From assembly GCF_023155805.1 (NCBI RefSeq), contig NZ_JAKNUW010000012.1, positions 42,338 through 106,337 on the forward strand: 64,000 nucleotides of DNA, read 5' to 3'. Origin of the DNA: Micrococcus lacusdianchii (GTDB lineage Bacteria > Actinomycetota > Actinomycetes > Actinomycetales > Micrococcaceae). Shown here in pieces: positions 34,413 through 44,167 of the stretch. The position numbers were made by a program, and so were the translations under genes. The notes under the pieces are model-generated. The model made no database searches. It was not told the origin of the DNA and saw only the letters and a list, made by a program, of their open reading frames with translations. Each line of letters starts with the position of its first letter. Positions within the stretch are counted from its first letter, which is position 1.

Positions 34413-35429
34413 TCACGAGATCAGCGTGGTCTCATCCGGCAGCGTCCCACCGTACCAATCCTCGATCAGGGCCCGCGCGATGGACACGGCCCCCGGCAGG
34501 GTCACCTCCCCGTCCCGGACGGCGGCCACCAGTTCGGCACGGCTGAACCAGCGCAGCGAGCGGATCTCGACGCCGTCCGCCCGGTCCGTCTGCCCCCGCG
34601 GGGCGCGGGCGCGGAAGCCCACCATGAGCGAGCGCGGGAACGGCCACGGCTGGGAGCCCCGGTACACGGGGTCGACGACGACGATCCCCGCCTCCTCCCC
34701 GACCTCCCGGACCACGGCGTGCTCGAGGGACTCTCCCGGCTCCACGAAGCCGGCCAGGCACGAGTGCCGGCCGGCGGGCCAGGCGGCGTTGGAGCCGAGG
34801 AGGAGGCGGTCGTCGTCGTCGGTGACGGCCATGATCACGGCCGGGTCCGTGCGCGGGAAGTGCTGCGCGGAGCACGCGGTGCAGCGCCGGACCCAGCCGG
34901 CGGACTCCACGGCGGTGGGACCGCCGCAGCGGGGGCAGAACCCGTGGGAGGCGTGCCAGTGGGTGACGGACACTGCGGCCGTGAAGAGGCCGGCGTCCGC
35001 GTCGGAGAGCCCGGCGGCCACATCCCGCAGACCCACCCAGGCCATATCCGCCGGCAGGGGCCCCGGGGACGGCTCGGGGGTGCTGCCGGCGCCTGCGCCG
35101 TCCTCGTGGGCCACGAGGACGACGGCCGCCGGGGCCTGTCCCTCCGCGCGCTCGCGCCGGCCCAGGAAGACCGCCCCGGGCGGCAGCGGCCCCGCCGGAG
35201 ACACGGTCACCAGAGCGCCGTCCCGGACGGGGGCGCGGCCCCCGCGCAGGTGCAGCACCTCGGTGCCCGCCTCCTGCCACAGCCGGTCCAGCAGGCCGGG
35301 GACCTCCCGCTCCAGCCCCGCCCGGTCCACCGCCTCCCGGGCCAGCGGCAGCGGCAGGGGCGGCAGGGATGCGGAACCGTCGGCGGGGCGCGGGGCGGGG
35401 CGGGTCGCTGGGCGGGGGCGCTCGGGCAT
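34413..35429 (-). CDS. nudC: NAD+ diphosphatase / NAD-decapping enzyme NudC
   Basis: 338 residues. The zinc ribbon is CPRCGGPTAVESAG..CTAC (about 173-195), the Nudix box GFVEPGESLEHAVVREVGEEAGI, and the NADH pyrophosphatase signature GSQPWPFPRSLM directly behind it. It hydrolyses NAD(H) and can remove NAD caps from RNA. The start ATG 35429 follows TAGCGT (minus, 35436-35441) by six bases, again a leaderless arrangement. The gene is 19 bases upstream of uvrD2, likely co-transcribed. Confidence 0.95.
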   Translation of the reverse strand: MPERPRPATRPAPRPADGSASLPPLPLPLAREAVDRAGLEREVPGLLDRLWQEAGTEVLHLRGGRAPVRDGALVTVSPAGPLPPGAVFLGRRERAEGQAPAAVVLVAHEDGAGAGSTPEPSPGPLPADMAWVGLRDVAAGLSDADAGLFTAAVSVTHWHASHGFCPRCGGPTAVESAGWVRRCTACSAQHFPRTDPAVIMAVTDDDDRLLLGSNAAWPAGRHSCLAGFVEPGESLEHAVVREVGEEAGIVVVDPVYRGSQPWPFPRSLMVGFRARAPRGQTDRADGVEIRSLRWFSRAELVAAVRDGEVTLPGAVSIARALIEDWYGGTLPDETTLIS

Positions 35430-35532
35430 GCCCCCACGCTAGGCGCATCCGCGGGCGGGTGTCAGGGGCGTCCACCGGGGCGCGCCGGTGAGTCCCCGGG
35501 CGTCCGCCGGGTTCGACGCCTAGGGTGGGACC

Positions 35533-36606
35533 GTGCACCGTCAGCCCCTCCACCTCGCCGCCCTCGCCGCCGCCGCCGTGCCCGGACTGTCTCCCGCCGC
35601 CGTGGAGCCCAGCCCGGACGACTCGGCCGACTTCGCCACCGCCGTCGTGGTGGACACGGTCGGCGAGCGCTGGCGCGTGCGCTCCCCGCGCACGGCCGAG
35701 GCGGGGATCCGTCTGGAGACGGAGGTGCAGGTCCTGGCGGGGTTCGACGCCCACCTGCGCGCGGGGCTGCCGTTCCGCGTGCCGTCCGTGGCGGGCGCCG
35801 TGCGGGTGGACGGCCTGCGCACCTTCGTCCACCAGGACCTGCCCGGCTTCCCCGTGCCCCTCGAGGAGATCGTGGCCCTCGGAGAGCCGGCCGTGCAGGA
35901 CCTGGGCCGGATCCTGGCGGCCGTCCACACGCTGCCGATGACGGTGGTGGAGCAGGCGGACCTGCCCGTGTACTCGGCGGACCACGTGCGGGAGCGGCAC
36001 CTGGCGAGCCTGGACGAGGCAGCGTCCACGGGCAAGGTGCCGCCGGTGCTGCTGCGCCGCTGGGAGGAGGCCCTCGAGGAGGACGCGCTCTGGCAGTTCT
36101 TCCCCGTCCCCGTGCACGGCGACCTCCACGAGGACTCCCTCTTGGTGGAGCGCGGCCGCGTGGTGGGCGTGGCCGGCTGGACGGACCTGCACGTCGGCGA
36201 CCCGGCCACGGACTTCGCGTGGCTCGCCGCCGCCGAGGACCCCGACTTCCCCGAGCGGGTCCTGGACGCCTACCTCGCCCGGCGCGTGGCGGAGGACGCG
36301 GCCGACGACGGCGACGTCCACCTGCTGCGCCGCGCCTCCCTGCTCGCGGAGTTCGCCCTCGGCCAATGGCTGCTGCGCGGCGTGGAGCGGAACGACGCGG
36401 ACAGGGTGGCCGACGCGGAGGGGCTGCTGGCCGAGCTCGCGGACGCGGTGCGGGCGACCCAGTCCCCCGCTCCCGGCGCCGCGCCGACCGGCGCGGATCC
36501 CGAGGACGACGGCTGGCAGCAGGAGGACGACGACCTCGCCGAGGTCGACGAGAAGGCGCACAGCCGGGAGACGACCACGCTCAGCGTGGTCCGTCCCCGG
36601 GACTGA
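35533..36606 (+). CDS. Aminoglycoside phosphotransferase-like (APH) kinase family protein
   Basis: 357 residues with the catalytic loop VPVHGDLHEDSLLV (about 195-208) and the metal-binding segment GWTDLHVGDPATDFAWL, as in APH/choline kinase-like proteins. The canonical HGDxxxxN has Ser in the Asn place (HGDLHEDS), so phosphotransfer ability is uncertain. Homologues occur at this position in actinobacteria as macrolide-2'-phosphotransferase-like genes (Rv3200c region differs). The GTG start follows TAGGGT (35521-35526) by six bases. The 3' end overlaps the convergent adnB stop by 26 bases. The C-terminal 50 residues are acidic and unconserved. Confidence 0.8.
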   Translation: MHRQPLHLAALAAAAVPGLSPAAVEPSPDDSADFATAVVVDTVGERWRVRSPRTAEAGIRLETEVQVLAGFDAHLRAGLPFRVPSVAGAVRVDGLRTFVHQDLPGFPVPLEEIVALGEPAVQDLGRILAAVHTLPMTVVEQADLPVYSADHVRERHLASLDEAASTGKVPPVLLRRWEEALEEDALWQFFPVPVHGDLHEDSLLVERGRVVGVAGWTDLHVGDPATDFAWLAAAEDPDFPERVLDAYLARRVAEDAADDGDVHLLRRASLLAEFALGQWLLRGVERNDADRVADAEGLLAELADAVRATQSPAPGAAPTGADPEDDGWQQEDDDLAEVDEKAHSRETTTLSVVRPRD

Positions 36607-39600
36607 CCCCGTCGAGGGCCTGCGCCACGATCGCCTCGAGCTCCTCCTCCCCCGGCAGGTCCGCGAAGGCGCGCTCCTGCCCCTCGGCCACGTAGACGAA
36701 GCTCGCGGAGATCCGCTCGAGCGGGATGCGATGCAGGCGGGACCAGGCCAGTCGGTATACGGCCAGCTGCAGGGCCTTGCGCTCCAGCTCCCGTCCGCGG
36801 GGCACCCGGCCGGTCTTCCAGTCGACGAGCTCCCAGTGCGCCTCGGGGTCGAACGGCTCCCCCTCCCGCGCCCCGGATCGGTACACCGCGTCGATGCGCC
36901 CGCGCAGGGTGATGCCCGCGATCGTCGTCTCCACCGCCGTCTCCACGAACGCGGGCGTGCGGTCCGCCCAGCGCGAGGACAGGAACCACTCCTGCATCCC
37001 GCCCAGGTCCAGGGCGTCGTCCACCCAGCGGTCCGCGGCGTCGTCGGGCTCGTCCAGGTCCAGCAGGCCCGTGGCGTCGAAGCGCTCCTCGAGCCACGTG
37101 TGGAAGGCGGTGCCGCGACGCGCGGCGCGCGCCGGAGGCCGGGGCATGGGCCGGCGGAGCTGCTCTGCCACGGCCTGTGGGTCCGCCGCGAGCTCCCCGT
37201 AGAGGGACACGGAGAGGTGCTCGGGCACGGCCACCCCGGAGCCGCTGCCGGTGACGTCCCGGCGGCGCAGCAGCACCCAGTCCACCTCCCGGGCGAGGTC
37301 CGGGTCCTCGGAGAGCGCGGCGGGGTCCGCCCCCCGCACCTGCCGGGCGGCCGACTCCACCCGTGCGCGGCGGGGCCGGGTCCGGGCGGGCACGGGCCGC
37401 CACGCCTGCTCGTCCTCCGGGTCCTCGGGGTCCACCTCCACGACCTGCGGCCCGTCGAGGGGGTCAAAGGGCCACCACGCGGCCAAGGTGCGTCCGGCCA
37501 CCGGGTTGGCCTCTCCCAGGTCCTCCTGGGCCGGGGCGTGGCCGAGCACGACGCCCGGCACCTGCCCCGCGAGGGAGGCGGCCTCCTCGAGGAACGGCGA
37601 GGGATCCACGGGCGACGTGGCGGTCCCCTTCCAGTGGGACGTGCTCAGCCAGAGGCGGCTGCGGGCGCGGGTGAACGCCACGTACGCCAGTCGCCGCTCC
37701 TCCCGGGCGGCGTGCGCCTCGACCGCCGCGCGGTAGGGCGCGGGGTTGGCCGCGGCCGCGCCCTTGCTGCTGTACCCGGTGCCGGCGGACTGCACCCAGT
37801 CCCGGCGGTCCTGGGCCCAGTCCGCCTCCCACTGGGGCAGGGAGCCGTGGTCCCCGCGCAGGGGCCAGGGGAGCATGCCGGTGCCGCCGGCCGTCCAGCG
37901 GTCCGCCCGGGTGGAGGGGAAGGTGCCCTCCTGCAGCCCGGGCACGGCGACCACGTCCCACTCCAGTCCCTTGGAGGCGTGCGCGGTGAGCACCTGGACG
38001 ACGCCGGGCACCGGGTCCGAGGAGTCGATCCCCAAGCCCTTCTCGTGCTCCTCCACGGAGGCGGTCCACGCGAGGAACGCCGGCAGGTCGGACGCGGCGC
38101 CCTCGCCGGCCGCGAAGCCGCGGGCGGCGTCCTGGAACGCGTCGAGGTGGCGCCGGGCGGACACCGCCGAGGGTCCGGGGCGCAACGCGACCTCCACGTC
38201 CAGGCCGATCTCGCGGACCACCTCGGCGATGAGGTCGGCGGGGTCGAGCCCCGCCCGGGCGGACAGACGCCGCAGCTGCGCGTTCGCCTCGCGCAGGCGC
38301 CGCAGCCCCTCCTCCGAGAAGGGCCGGCCGCGGGAGCCGGTCCACACGGTGCACTCCCCCGGCAGGGAGTCGAGCGCCTCGAGGAGGGCGGGCGCGTCGG
38401 CGTCCTCCTCGGCGCTGACGGGGTCCGCGTCCGTGAGCGCGGCGTCCGAGGGGCCTGGGAGGGTCTCGTGCACGGCGGCCCGTCGGTGCACGCGGCTGAC
38501 GAACCGGGCGCGTTCGTGGAGCAGCTCCAGGTCCGCGGGCCCGATCCGGAACCGGGGTCCGGTGAGCATCCGCACCAGCTGGTCGTTGCGTCCGGGATCG
38601 GCCAGCACGTGCAGGACCGCGAGCACCTCGGCAACCTCGGGCAGGGACAGCAGCCCGGAGAGCCCGAGGACCTCGTAGGGCAGGCCGGCGGCGTCGAGGG
38701 CGTCCAAGACGGGCCCGAACTGGGAGCGGGCGCGGCACAGCACGGCGCGGCTGAGCCCGGCCGTGTCCGGGTCCCGGCCGAGGTCCGCCAGCCGGGCCAC
38801 GAGCGCCTCGGCCTCGTCCTCGACCGTCACGTGCCGGTCCACGCGCACCTGCCCGGTCCCCGCCCCGGGGCGCGTGCGCAGGGCCTTCAGATCCACGGGC
38901 CGGCCGTCCTCGGCCGCGTGGGCGCTGAGGGGCTCCACGACGCGGTTGGCGAGTGCCAGGATCGCCGCGTCGTTGCGCCAGGCCACGGTGAGGTGGGACA
39001 CGTCCGCGTTCACCCGTCCCGGTCGGCCGTCCTCGAGGACGCCGCGCTGCGGGAACGCTCCGGGGAAGGAGAACAGCTGCCCGGCGGAGGCGCCGCGGAA
39101 GCCGTAGATGGACTGGTGCGGGTCGCCCACGGCGGTGACGCAGTGGCCCAGCCCCTCGGCATCGAGGGCGGTGTCCTGCGGGCCGAAGAGGCCGGCGAAG
39201 ATCTCCATCTGCGCGTAGGAGGTGTCCTGGAACTCGTCCAGGAGCACCACGGGGAAGCGCTCCCGCTCGATCCGGCCCGCCGCGGGGACGGTGCGCGCCA
39301 CGCGGGCGGCGTGGCGCAGCAGGTCGCCGAAGTCCATGACCTCGCGCTCGGCCTTCGCCTCGGTGTACCGCTCCACCAGGTCCGCCATGAGGATGCGGTC
39401 CTCCAAGCCCGTGAAGAACGCACGGATCTCCGCGCTGGGCTCCTTCATGCGCGGCGGCAGCTCGAGCGACTCCCCCACGGCGATCCGCTCGCGCAGCCAC
39501 CCACGCACCCGGCCGGGCTCCACGAGGTGCTCAGCCAGGTCGCCGGCCAGCCGCAGCGCGGAGGAGACGAGCGTGGCGGGGCTGACTCCGAGCCGGTCGG

Positions 39601-40144
39601 CGACGATCGGATGCGACCCCGCCACCCTGGCCATGAGCCGGTGGGCGTCCGCCTCGCCGATCAGGGCCGCCTCCGGCTCGACGCCCACGCGCAGGCCGTG
39701 GTCCCGCACGAGCGCCTGCGCATAGGAGTGGTACGTGGACACCGAGGCCCGCCCGAGGTCCTCGGGCTGCCCGTCGAATCCGGGGATCGGCAGCCCGGAG
39801 CGCAGGAGCGCGTCCACCTTGGCATTGATCCGGTGGGCGAGCTCGCCGGCGGCCTTGCGCGTGAACGTCACGCCGAGCACGTGGTCCGGGCGGACGAAGC
39901 CGTTGGCCACGAGCCACACGACGCGGTCGGACATGGTCGCCGTCTTGCCGGAGCCGGCGCCGGCCACCACGAGCCGCGGAGTCAGCGGGGCGGTGATCAC
40001 CTCCGCCTGCTCGGGGGTGGGCGAGAACGCGCCCAGACGCGCGGCGATGTCCTCGGGTGCGTGGACGGCGGCGGACACGTCCGCGGCGGCGGTGCCCACC
40101 TCCGGTGCGGCGGGGACGGGGACCTGGGAGCTCAACGATGCCAC
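36581..40144 (-). CDS. adnB: AdnB helicase-nuclease subunit
   Basis: 1187 residues. AdnAB is the actinobacterial heterodimeric motor-nuclease that resects DNA ends for recombination. The UvrD-type motor has an intact Walker A (VVAGAGSGKTATMSD), motif II FPVVLLDEFQDTSYAQME, GDPHQSIYGFRG, and LTAHASKGLEWDVVAVPGL. The C-terminal RecB-like nuclease (about 1010-1187) has GTAFHTWLEERF, GRIDAVYR, LVDWKTGR and QLAVYRLAW, giving the D/D-x-K residues. I start at GTG 40144, which overlaps the adnA stop by 13 bases; the open frame further upstream is antisense-free but lies within adnA. Confidence 0.93.
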   Translation of the reverse strand: MASLSSQVPVPAAPEVGTAAADVSAAVHAPEDIAARLGAFSPTPEQAEVITAPLTPRLVVAGAGSGKTATMSDRVVWLVANGFVRPDHVLGVTFTRKAAGELAHRINAKVDALLRSGLPIPGFDGQPEDLGRASVSTYHSYAQALVRDHGLRVGVEPEAALIGEADAHRLMARVAGSHPIVADRLGVSPATLVSSALRLAGDLAEHLVEPGRVRGWLRERIAVGESLELPPRMKEPSAEIRAFFTGLEDRILMADLVERYTEAKAEREVMDFGDLLRHAARVARTVPAAGRIERERFPVVLLDEFQDTSYAQMEIFAGLFGPQDTALDAEGLGHCVTAVGDPHQSIYGFRGASAGQLFSFPGAFPQRGVLEDGRPGRVNADVSHLTVAWRNDAAILALANRVVEPLSAHAAEDGRPVDLKALRTRPGAGTGQVRVDRHVTVEDEAEALVARLADLGRDPDTAGLSRAVLCRARSQFGPVLDALDAAGLPYEVLGLSGLLSLPEVAEVLAVLHVLADPGRNDQLVRMLTGPRFRIGPADLELLHERARFVSRVHRRAAVHETLPGPSDAALTDADPVSAEEDADAPALLEALDSLPGECTVWTGSRGRPFSEEGLRRLREANAQLRRLSARAGLDPADLIAEVVREIGLDVEVALRPGPSAVSARRHLDAFQDAARGFAAGEGAASDLPAFLAWTASVEEHEKGLGIDSSDPVPGVVQVLTAHASKGLEWDVVAVPGLQEGTFPSTRADRWTAGGTGMLPWPLRGDHGSLPQWEADWAQDRRDWVQSAGTGYSSKGAAAANPAPYRAAVEAHAAREERRLAYVAFTRARSRLWLSTSHWKGTATSPVDPSPFLEEAASLAGQVPGVVLGHAPAQEDLGEANPVAGRTLAAWWPFDPLDGPQVVEVDPEDPEDEQAWRPVPARTRPRRARVESAARQVRGADPAALSEDPDLAREVDWVLLRRRDVTGSGSGVAVPEHLSVSLYGELAADPQAVAEQLRRPMPRPPARAARRGTAFHTWLEERFDATGLLDLDEPDDAADRWVDDALDLGGMQEWFLSSRWADRTPAFVETAVETTIAGITLRGRIDAVYRSGAREGEPFDPEAHWELVDWKTGRVPRGRELERKALQLAVYRLAWSRLHRIPLERISASFVYVAEGQERAFADLPGEEELEAIVAQALDGVSPGDGPR

Positions 40145-43100
40145 TCGGTGACCTGCCTTCCTTCGGAGCAGAGGGGGCACACGGACGGGAGCGCGCACCG
40201 GGTCCCGGGATCGTGCACGGCGAGGAACCGGGGGCCCACGGTGCGGCGGGCCGCGGCGAACACGTCCCGCAGCGCCCACGTGTCCTCGTCCGTGAGCGCC
40301 GGCTGCTCCTGGACCTTGGTGCGCTGGGTGCCGGCCCCGAGCTGCACGAGTGCCGCCCCGCCCGGGGAGGACGGCCGGGCCAGCTCCGCGAGGGCCTCCC
40401 GCAGGGCGGGGTCCGTCCCCTCCGCCTCGAGGAGGTGGACGAGGCCCTCGGCGCGCAGGGCCACCTGGTAGGCGGCGAGCTGCGGCAGGCGCCGCAGCTC
40501 CTCCTGGGCGGGGGAACGCCGGCCGGTCTTGAGGTCGACGACGTAGGGGCGCCCCTCGGCGTCCACCTCCAGTCGGTCGATCACGCCGAAGATCTCCACC
40601 TCCAGGCCGTCCCAGTGCAGCGGGGCACGGACCACCACCTCCTGTGCCAGCGGACGGCGGCCGGCTGCTCGCATCTCGGACCAGTACCCGATGTACGCCT
40701 CGATCAGCCGGCGCGCGCGGGCGTGCTCGACGTCGGCAGCCCACCCTTGCGGCAGGCCCAGCTCCGGCAGGCGCCGCTCCAGCTCTGCGCGGACCGCACC
40801 CGGCTCGCCGTCGGGGTGGTGCTCGGCCACGGAGTGCACGAGCGTGCCCACGGACTGCGCCAGCGTGCCGCCGGCCTGGGCGCCCACGTGGTGCAGCAGC
40901 CAGTTCAGGGGGTTCTCGAGCGCCGTCTGGGCACGAGAGGGCGAGAGCCGCACCGCCTCGGTGGCGGTGTCCGTCAGCGGGGCGGCGGTGGAGAGCTCCG
41001 CCAGGCCCCACCAGTGCGCGGGGTCGGCGGGGCGCACCCCGTCCGCGGCGAGGGCGGCCAGGCCGGCGGCGGCCGCCGGGTCCTCGACGCCCACTAGGGC
41101 GGCGGGCTCGTCGGGCGCCTCGAGGCGGCGCCGCAGCCGAGCCACGAGGGCCGGTGCGGTCAACGGGGACGGGACGGGGGTGAGGGGCCGCCCCGCGGCG
41201 GGATCCCGGACCGGGTCCAGCAGGTCCAGGAAGTCGGAGGGCGACTCGTCCGCGTTCCGCACCGCGGTGGCGACCACGCGGCGCCGCGCCCGGGAGACGG
41301 CGGCGGCGAGCATCCGCAGCTCGTCCTGCCGGACCTCGGCCAGGCGGGTGCGGTGGTCGGTCGGCCATGCCGCGGCCTCGGGCGCGGTGATCAGGTCCGC
41401 CAGGTCCGTGGCGCCGAGCAGCTGGCCGCGCAGGGTGGTGTTGGGCCACTGCCCCTCCTGCAGCCCCACCACGATCACGGTGTGCCACTCGCGTCCGGCC
41501 GCGGCGGCGGGCGTGCGCACGTGGACCGCGTCGGCCCCCTCGGCGCGGCGGGCCAGGGAGTCCATCGGCAGGTCCTGGGACTGCATGTATGCGGCGAAGT
41601 CCGCCGGGGCCGCACCCGGGAACTGGTCCACGAAGCGCTCGGCCACACGGAACAGCGCGACGACGGCGTCCAGGTCAGCGTCCGCCTGGCGGGCCTCGCG
41701 GCGCGTGGCGGCGCCCTCCACCCGACCCAGGGCCGTGGCGCGCCAGCGGTCGGCGCGGCCGGAGGCGTCCCAGATCGCCCACAGGACGGTCTCCGCGGTG
41801 GCGCCCGGCTCCCGGGCCGCCGCGAGCCCGGCGCGGTGCATCCAGGCGATGCGACGCAGCGCGCGGTGCCGGTCCCTCTCCTCCCCGGCCAGGGACGGGT
41901 CCCCGAGCGCCGCCACGAGCAGCACGTCCGAGGGGCGCGCGCCGCCGCGGGCACGCTCGGCGGCCAGCAGGTCCTGACGGAGGCGGCGCACGTGCAGCGC
42001 GGTGGCCATGCCGTACCGGCCGCGCAGGAGCGCGACGGCCTCGTCCGCGTCCAGCCCCACGGCGTCCTCGCCGGACTCCGCCTGCCCGGAGACCGCCCGG
42101 AGCAGCGTCAGCAGCGGCGCGACGGCGGGCTCGTCCTTGAGCACGGCGCCCGCGGCGTCCTGGACCACGGGCACGCCCTCGGCCTCGAGGTGCCGGGCGG
42201 TGGCCGCGACGCGGGCGCCCGAGCGGGCGACCACGAGGATCTCGTCCAGCGGGACCCCCTCCTCGTGGTGGACGCGCAGGATCCGCTCGAGGACCAGCTG
42301 GTCCTCGTGCGCCCGGGAGGGCACGAGGCACGCCTGCACCCGGCCGCCGTCCCCGGGGGGCACGGTGGCGGTGCGGGTGCGCTCGACGCCCACCGTCCGC
42401 TGGCGCACCCGCCGGGCCAGACGGAGGTAGCCCTGCTGGACCTCGGACGTCATCCGGTGCCCGCGGGTGAGGACGTGGATGCGCTCGTCCGGGGCGGGGG
42501 CCGCCGGCGCGCCGGGCGCGGGGTCCGGGTCCAGGACGGCCGGGTACCGGGACACCAGGTCCGGCCGGGCCCCGCGGAAGCCCTCCACAGCGGTGTCCGG
42601 GGAGGCGGTCAGCAGGATGTCCGTGCCGCGGGCCAGCTGTCGGAGCAGATCGTGCACGGCAGGGGTGGCCTCCTGGAGGTCCTCCACCACCACCAGCCGC
42701 AGCCGGGCGCGCTCGGCGTCCGCGAAGGCCACGGCGGCGGCGTCCCGCTCGGGGTCCTCCGGGAACCGCTCGGTCAGCAGCCGCACGGCCGCCGAGATCA
42801 GGCCCGCCGCGTCGAACGCCTCGGCCATGCCCAGGTCCAGGCGGTCCCGGTAGTCCTGCACCAGCTCGGCGGCCGCCGTCCACGCGGGCCTCCCGTGGTG
42901 CCGCCCCAGCTGCTGCAGGTGGCCCGGCTCCAGGCCGAACTCGCTCATGCGGTCCACGAGCTCGCGGACCTCCCGCCGGAAACCGCGGGTGTCCACGGCC
43001 TCCGCGATCTCCTCCGGCCACGCCGGGGGCACCGCCAGCCCCTCGGCGTAGGTGTCCAACAGCTCGGCGATCACCGTGTCCTGCTCCGCGCCGGAGAGCA

Positions 43101-43632
43101 GCCGGGGCGGCCGTGCCAGGTGGCGCAGGGGCCCGGTGACGCGCGCGCGGCGGATGAGGTCGAAGGCGTAGGCGGCCCAGGTCCGCACCGGCGTGACGGC
43201 GCGCGTGCCGTGGCCCGCGGCGGCCAGGCGGGCGGTGAGGGCGTCCCGCAGGCGCGCGGCGGCGTCGCGCGTGGGCGCCAGGACCAGCAGCGCCTCGGGG
43301 TCCAGCCCCTGCTCGACCCGGCGTGCCGCCAGCTCCACCGCCACGGTGCTGCGACCCGTGCCCGGGGCGCCCAGCACCAGGACGGCGCCGTGACCGGGCG
43401 GCAGCGAGGCCAAGGCCTCCTGCTCCGGGGTGAGGACGAGCGGCGCGTCCGCAGCCCGCTCCCCCCGCACCAGGCGCGCGTGCTCCGGCGCGGCAGGGGC
43501 GAGCTCCTCCGGCGGCTCCCCGAGGAGGACGGCCAGGTCCTCCGCCGAGGGTCCCTGGGCGCTCCCCTGCTCCCCTGCGGCGGGCACGGCGGGGCCGCGC
43601 GGGGTGGGGTCCGGGGTCGGCCGTGCGGTCAT
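40132..43632 (-). CDS. adnA: AdnA helicase-nuclease subunit with altered Walker A
   Basis: 1166 residues. The motor domain begins near residue 67 (LTPEQEALASLPPGHGAVLVLG). The P-loop reads GAPGTGRSTV: Arg94 stands where the Walker lysine belongs. Motif II is also weak (LRLVVVEDLQEATPAVHDLL). The C-terminal nuclease keeps GTLVHSVAEHHP, EIFGVIDRLEVD, YVVDLKTGRRS and QLAAYQVAL, so the nuclease looks active. The last residues contain a Cys group (RCALPSVCPLCSEG) like the metal or iron-sulfur staple of AddB-type nucleases. In the mycobacterial complex the AdnB motor does most of the work and AdnA's ATPase is dispensable for translocation, which fits a degenerate motor here. GGAGG 8 bases before ATG 43632 supports the start. 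Confidence 0.92.
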   Translation of the reverse strand: MTARPTPDPTPRGPAVPAAGEQGSAQGPSAEDLAVLLGEPPEELAPAAPEHARLVRGERAADAPLVLTPEQEALASLPPGHGAVLVLGAPGTGRSTVAVELAARRVEQGLDPEALLVLAPTRDAAARLRDALTARLAAAGHGTRAVTPVRTWAAYAFDLIRRARVTGPLRHLARPPRLLSGAEQDTVIAELLDTYAEGLAVPPAWPEEIAEAVDTRGFRREVRELVDRMSEFGLEPGHLQQLGRHHGRPAWTAAAELVQDYRDRLDLGMAEAFDAAGLISAAVRLLTERFPEDPERDAAAVAFADAERARLRLVVVEDLQEATPAVHDLLRQLARGTDILLTASPDTAVEGFRGARPDLVSRYPAVLDPDPAPGAPAAPAPDERIHVLTRGHRMTSEVQQGYLRLARRVRQRTVGVERTRTATVPPGDGGRVQACLVPSRAHEDQLVLERILRVHHEEGVPLDEILVVARSGARVAATARHLEAEGVPVVQDAAGAVLKDEPAVAPLLTLLRAVSGQAESGEDAVGLDADEAVALLRGRYGMATALHVRRLRQDLLAAERARGGARPSDVLLVAALGDPSLAGEERDRHRALRRIAWMHRAGLAAAREPGATAETVLWAIWDASGRADRWRATALGRVEGAATRREARQADADLDAVVALFRVAERFVDQFPGAAPADFAAYMQSQDLPMDSLARRAEGADAVHVRTPAAAAGREWHTVIVVGLQEGQWPNTTLRGQLLGATDLADLITAPEAAAWPTDHRTRLAEVRQDELRMLAAAVSRARRRVVATAVRNADESPSDFLDLLDPVRDPAAGRPLTPVPSPLTAPALVARLRRRLEAPDEPAALVGVEDPAAAAGLAALAADGVRPADPAHWWGLAELSTAAPLTDTATEAVRLSPSRAQTALENPLNWLLHHVGAQAGGTLAQSVGTLVHSVAEHHPDGEPGAVRAELERRLPELGLPQGWAADVEHARARRLIEAYIGYWSEMRAAGRRPLAQEVVVRAPLHWDGLEVEIFGVIDRLEVDAEGRPYVVDLKTGRRSPAQEELRRLPQLAAYQVALRAEGLVHLLEAEGTDPALREALAELARPSSPGGAALVQLGAGTQRTKVQEQPALTDEDTWALRDVFAAARRTVGPRFLAVHDPGTRCALPSVCPLCSEGRQVTEWHR

Positions 43633-43698
43633 GCGCCCATCCTCCCACCGGGCCGGACACGTTAGCCCGCGCCGCCCGGCGCGCTCCTCCGCTGCCCC

Positions 43699-44088
43699 TC
43701 AGCCCACCCGCGCAGCGAGCTCCTCAGCAGCGGCGAGGTCGGCGTCGTCGGGCTCCCAGCGGGCGCGGGAGAGGTCGACGCGCGGCACCGCGCCGGCCCG
43801 GACGGGCGTCCCCTCGTCCGCCCACCGGCGCGCGGCCCGGTGCGCGAGGTGGGCGGGGAGGGAGCCGTCGGCGCGCACGACGCGCCACCACGGGGTGCCC
43901 GGGTCCGCCTCGGCCATCGCACGGCCGGCCTGCCGCGGCCCGCCCGCGCCCAGCACGGCCGCCAGCCCCCCGTAGGACACCGCACGGCCCGCCGGGATCC
44001 GGCGTGCGAGTGCCGCGAGCGCCTCGCCCAGGGTGATCGGCCCCACCGGCGGGACGGGCGCGGCGGCGGTCGTGTCAGGGGTGCTCAT
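43699..44088 (-). CDS. Alkyltransferase-like protein (MGMT fold without cysteine)
   Basis: 129 residues. The helix-turn-helix and active-site loop of the O6-alkylguanine transferase fold are present (IPAGRAVSYGGLAAVLGAGGPRQAGRAM), but the PCHRV motif is PWWRVV, with Trp in place of the reactive Cys. ATL proteins bind O6-alkylguanine and hand it to nucleotide excision repair. The start ATG 44088 follows CAGGAT (minus, 44095-44100) by six bases. It is 66 bases upstream of adnA on the same strand, adding to the DNA repair cluster. Confidence 0.87.
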   Translation of the reverse strand: MSTPDTTAAAPVPPVGPITLGEALAALARRIPAGRAVSYGGLAAVLGAGGPRQAGRAMAEADPGTPWWRVVRADGSLPAHLAHRAARRWADEGTPVRAGAVPRVDLSRARWEPDDADLAAAEELAARVG

Positions 44089-44167
44089 GCCCCCATCCTG
44101 CTCCGCCGCGGGCCGGCCACGGGCCGCCCGCGCTTGTCGTGTCCGGGCCGTGAGTACCGTGGAGCCC

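Noticed and set aside
40145..41488. Upstream extension of the adnB frame inside adnA
   Set aside because: It overlaps the conserved AdnA nuclease domain in another frame and has no homology of its own.
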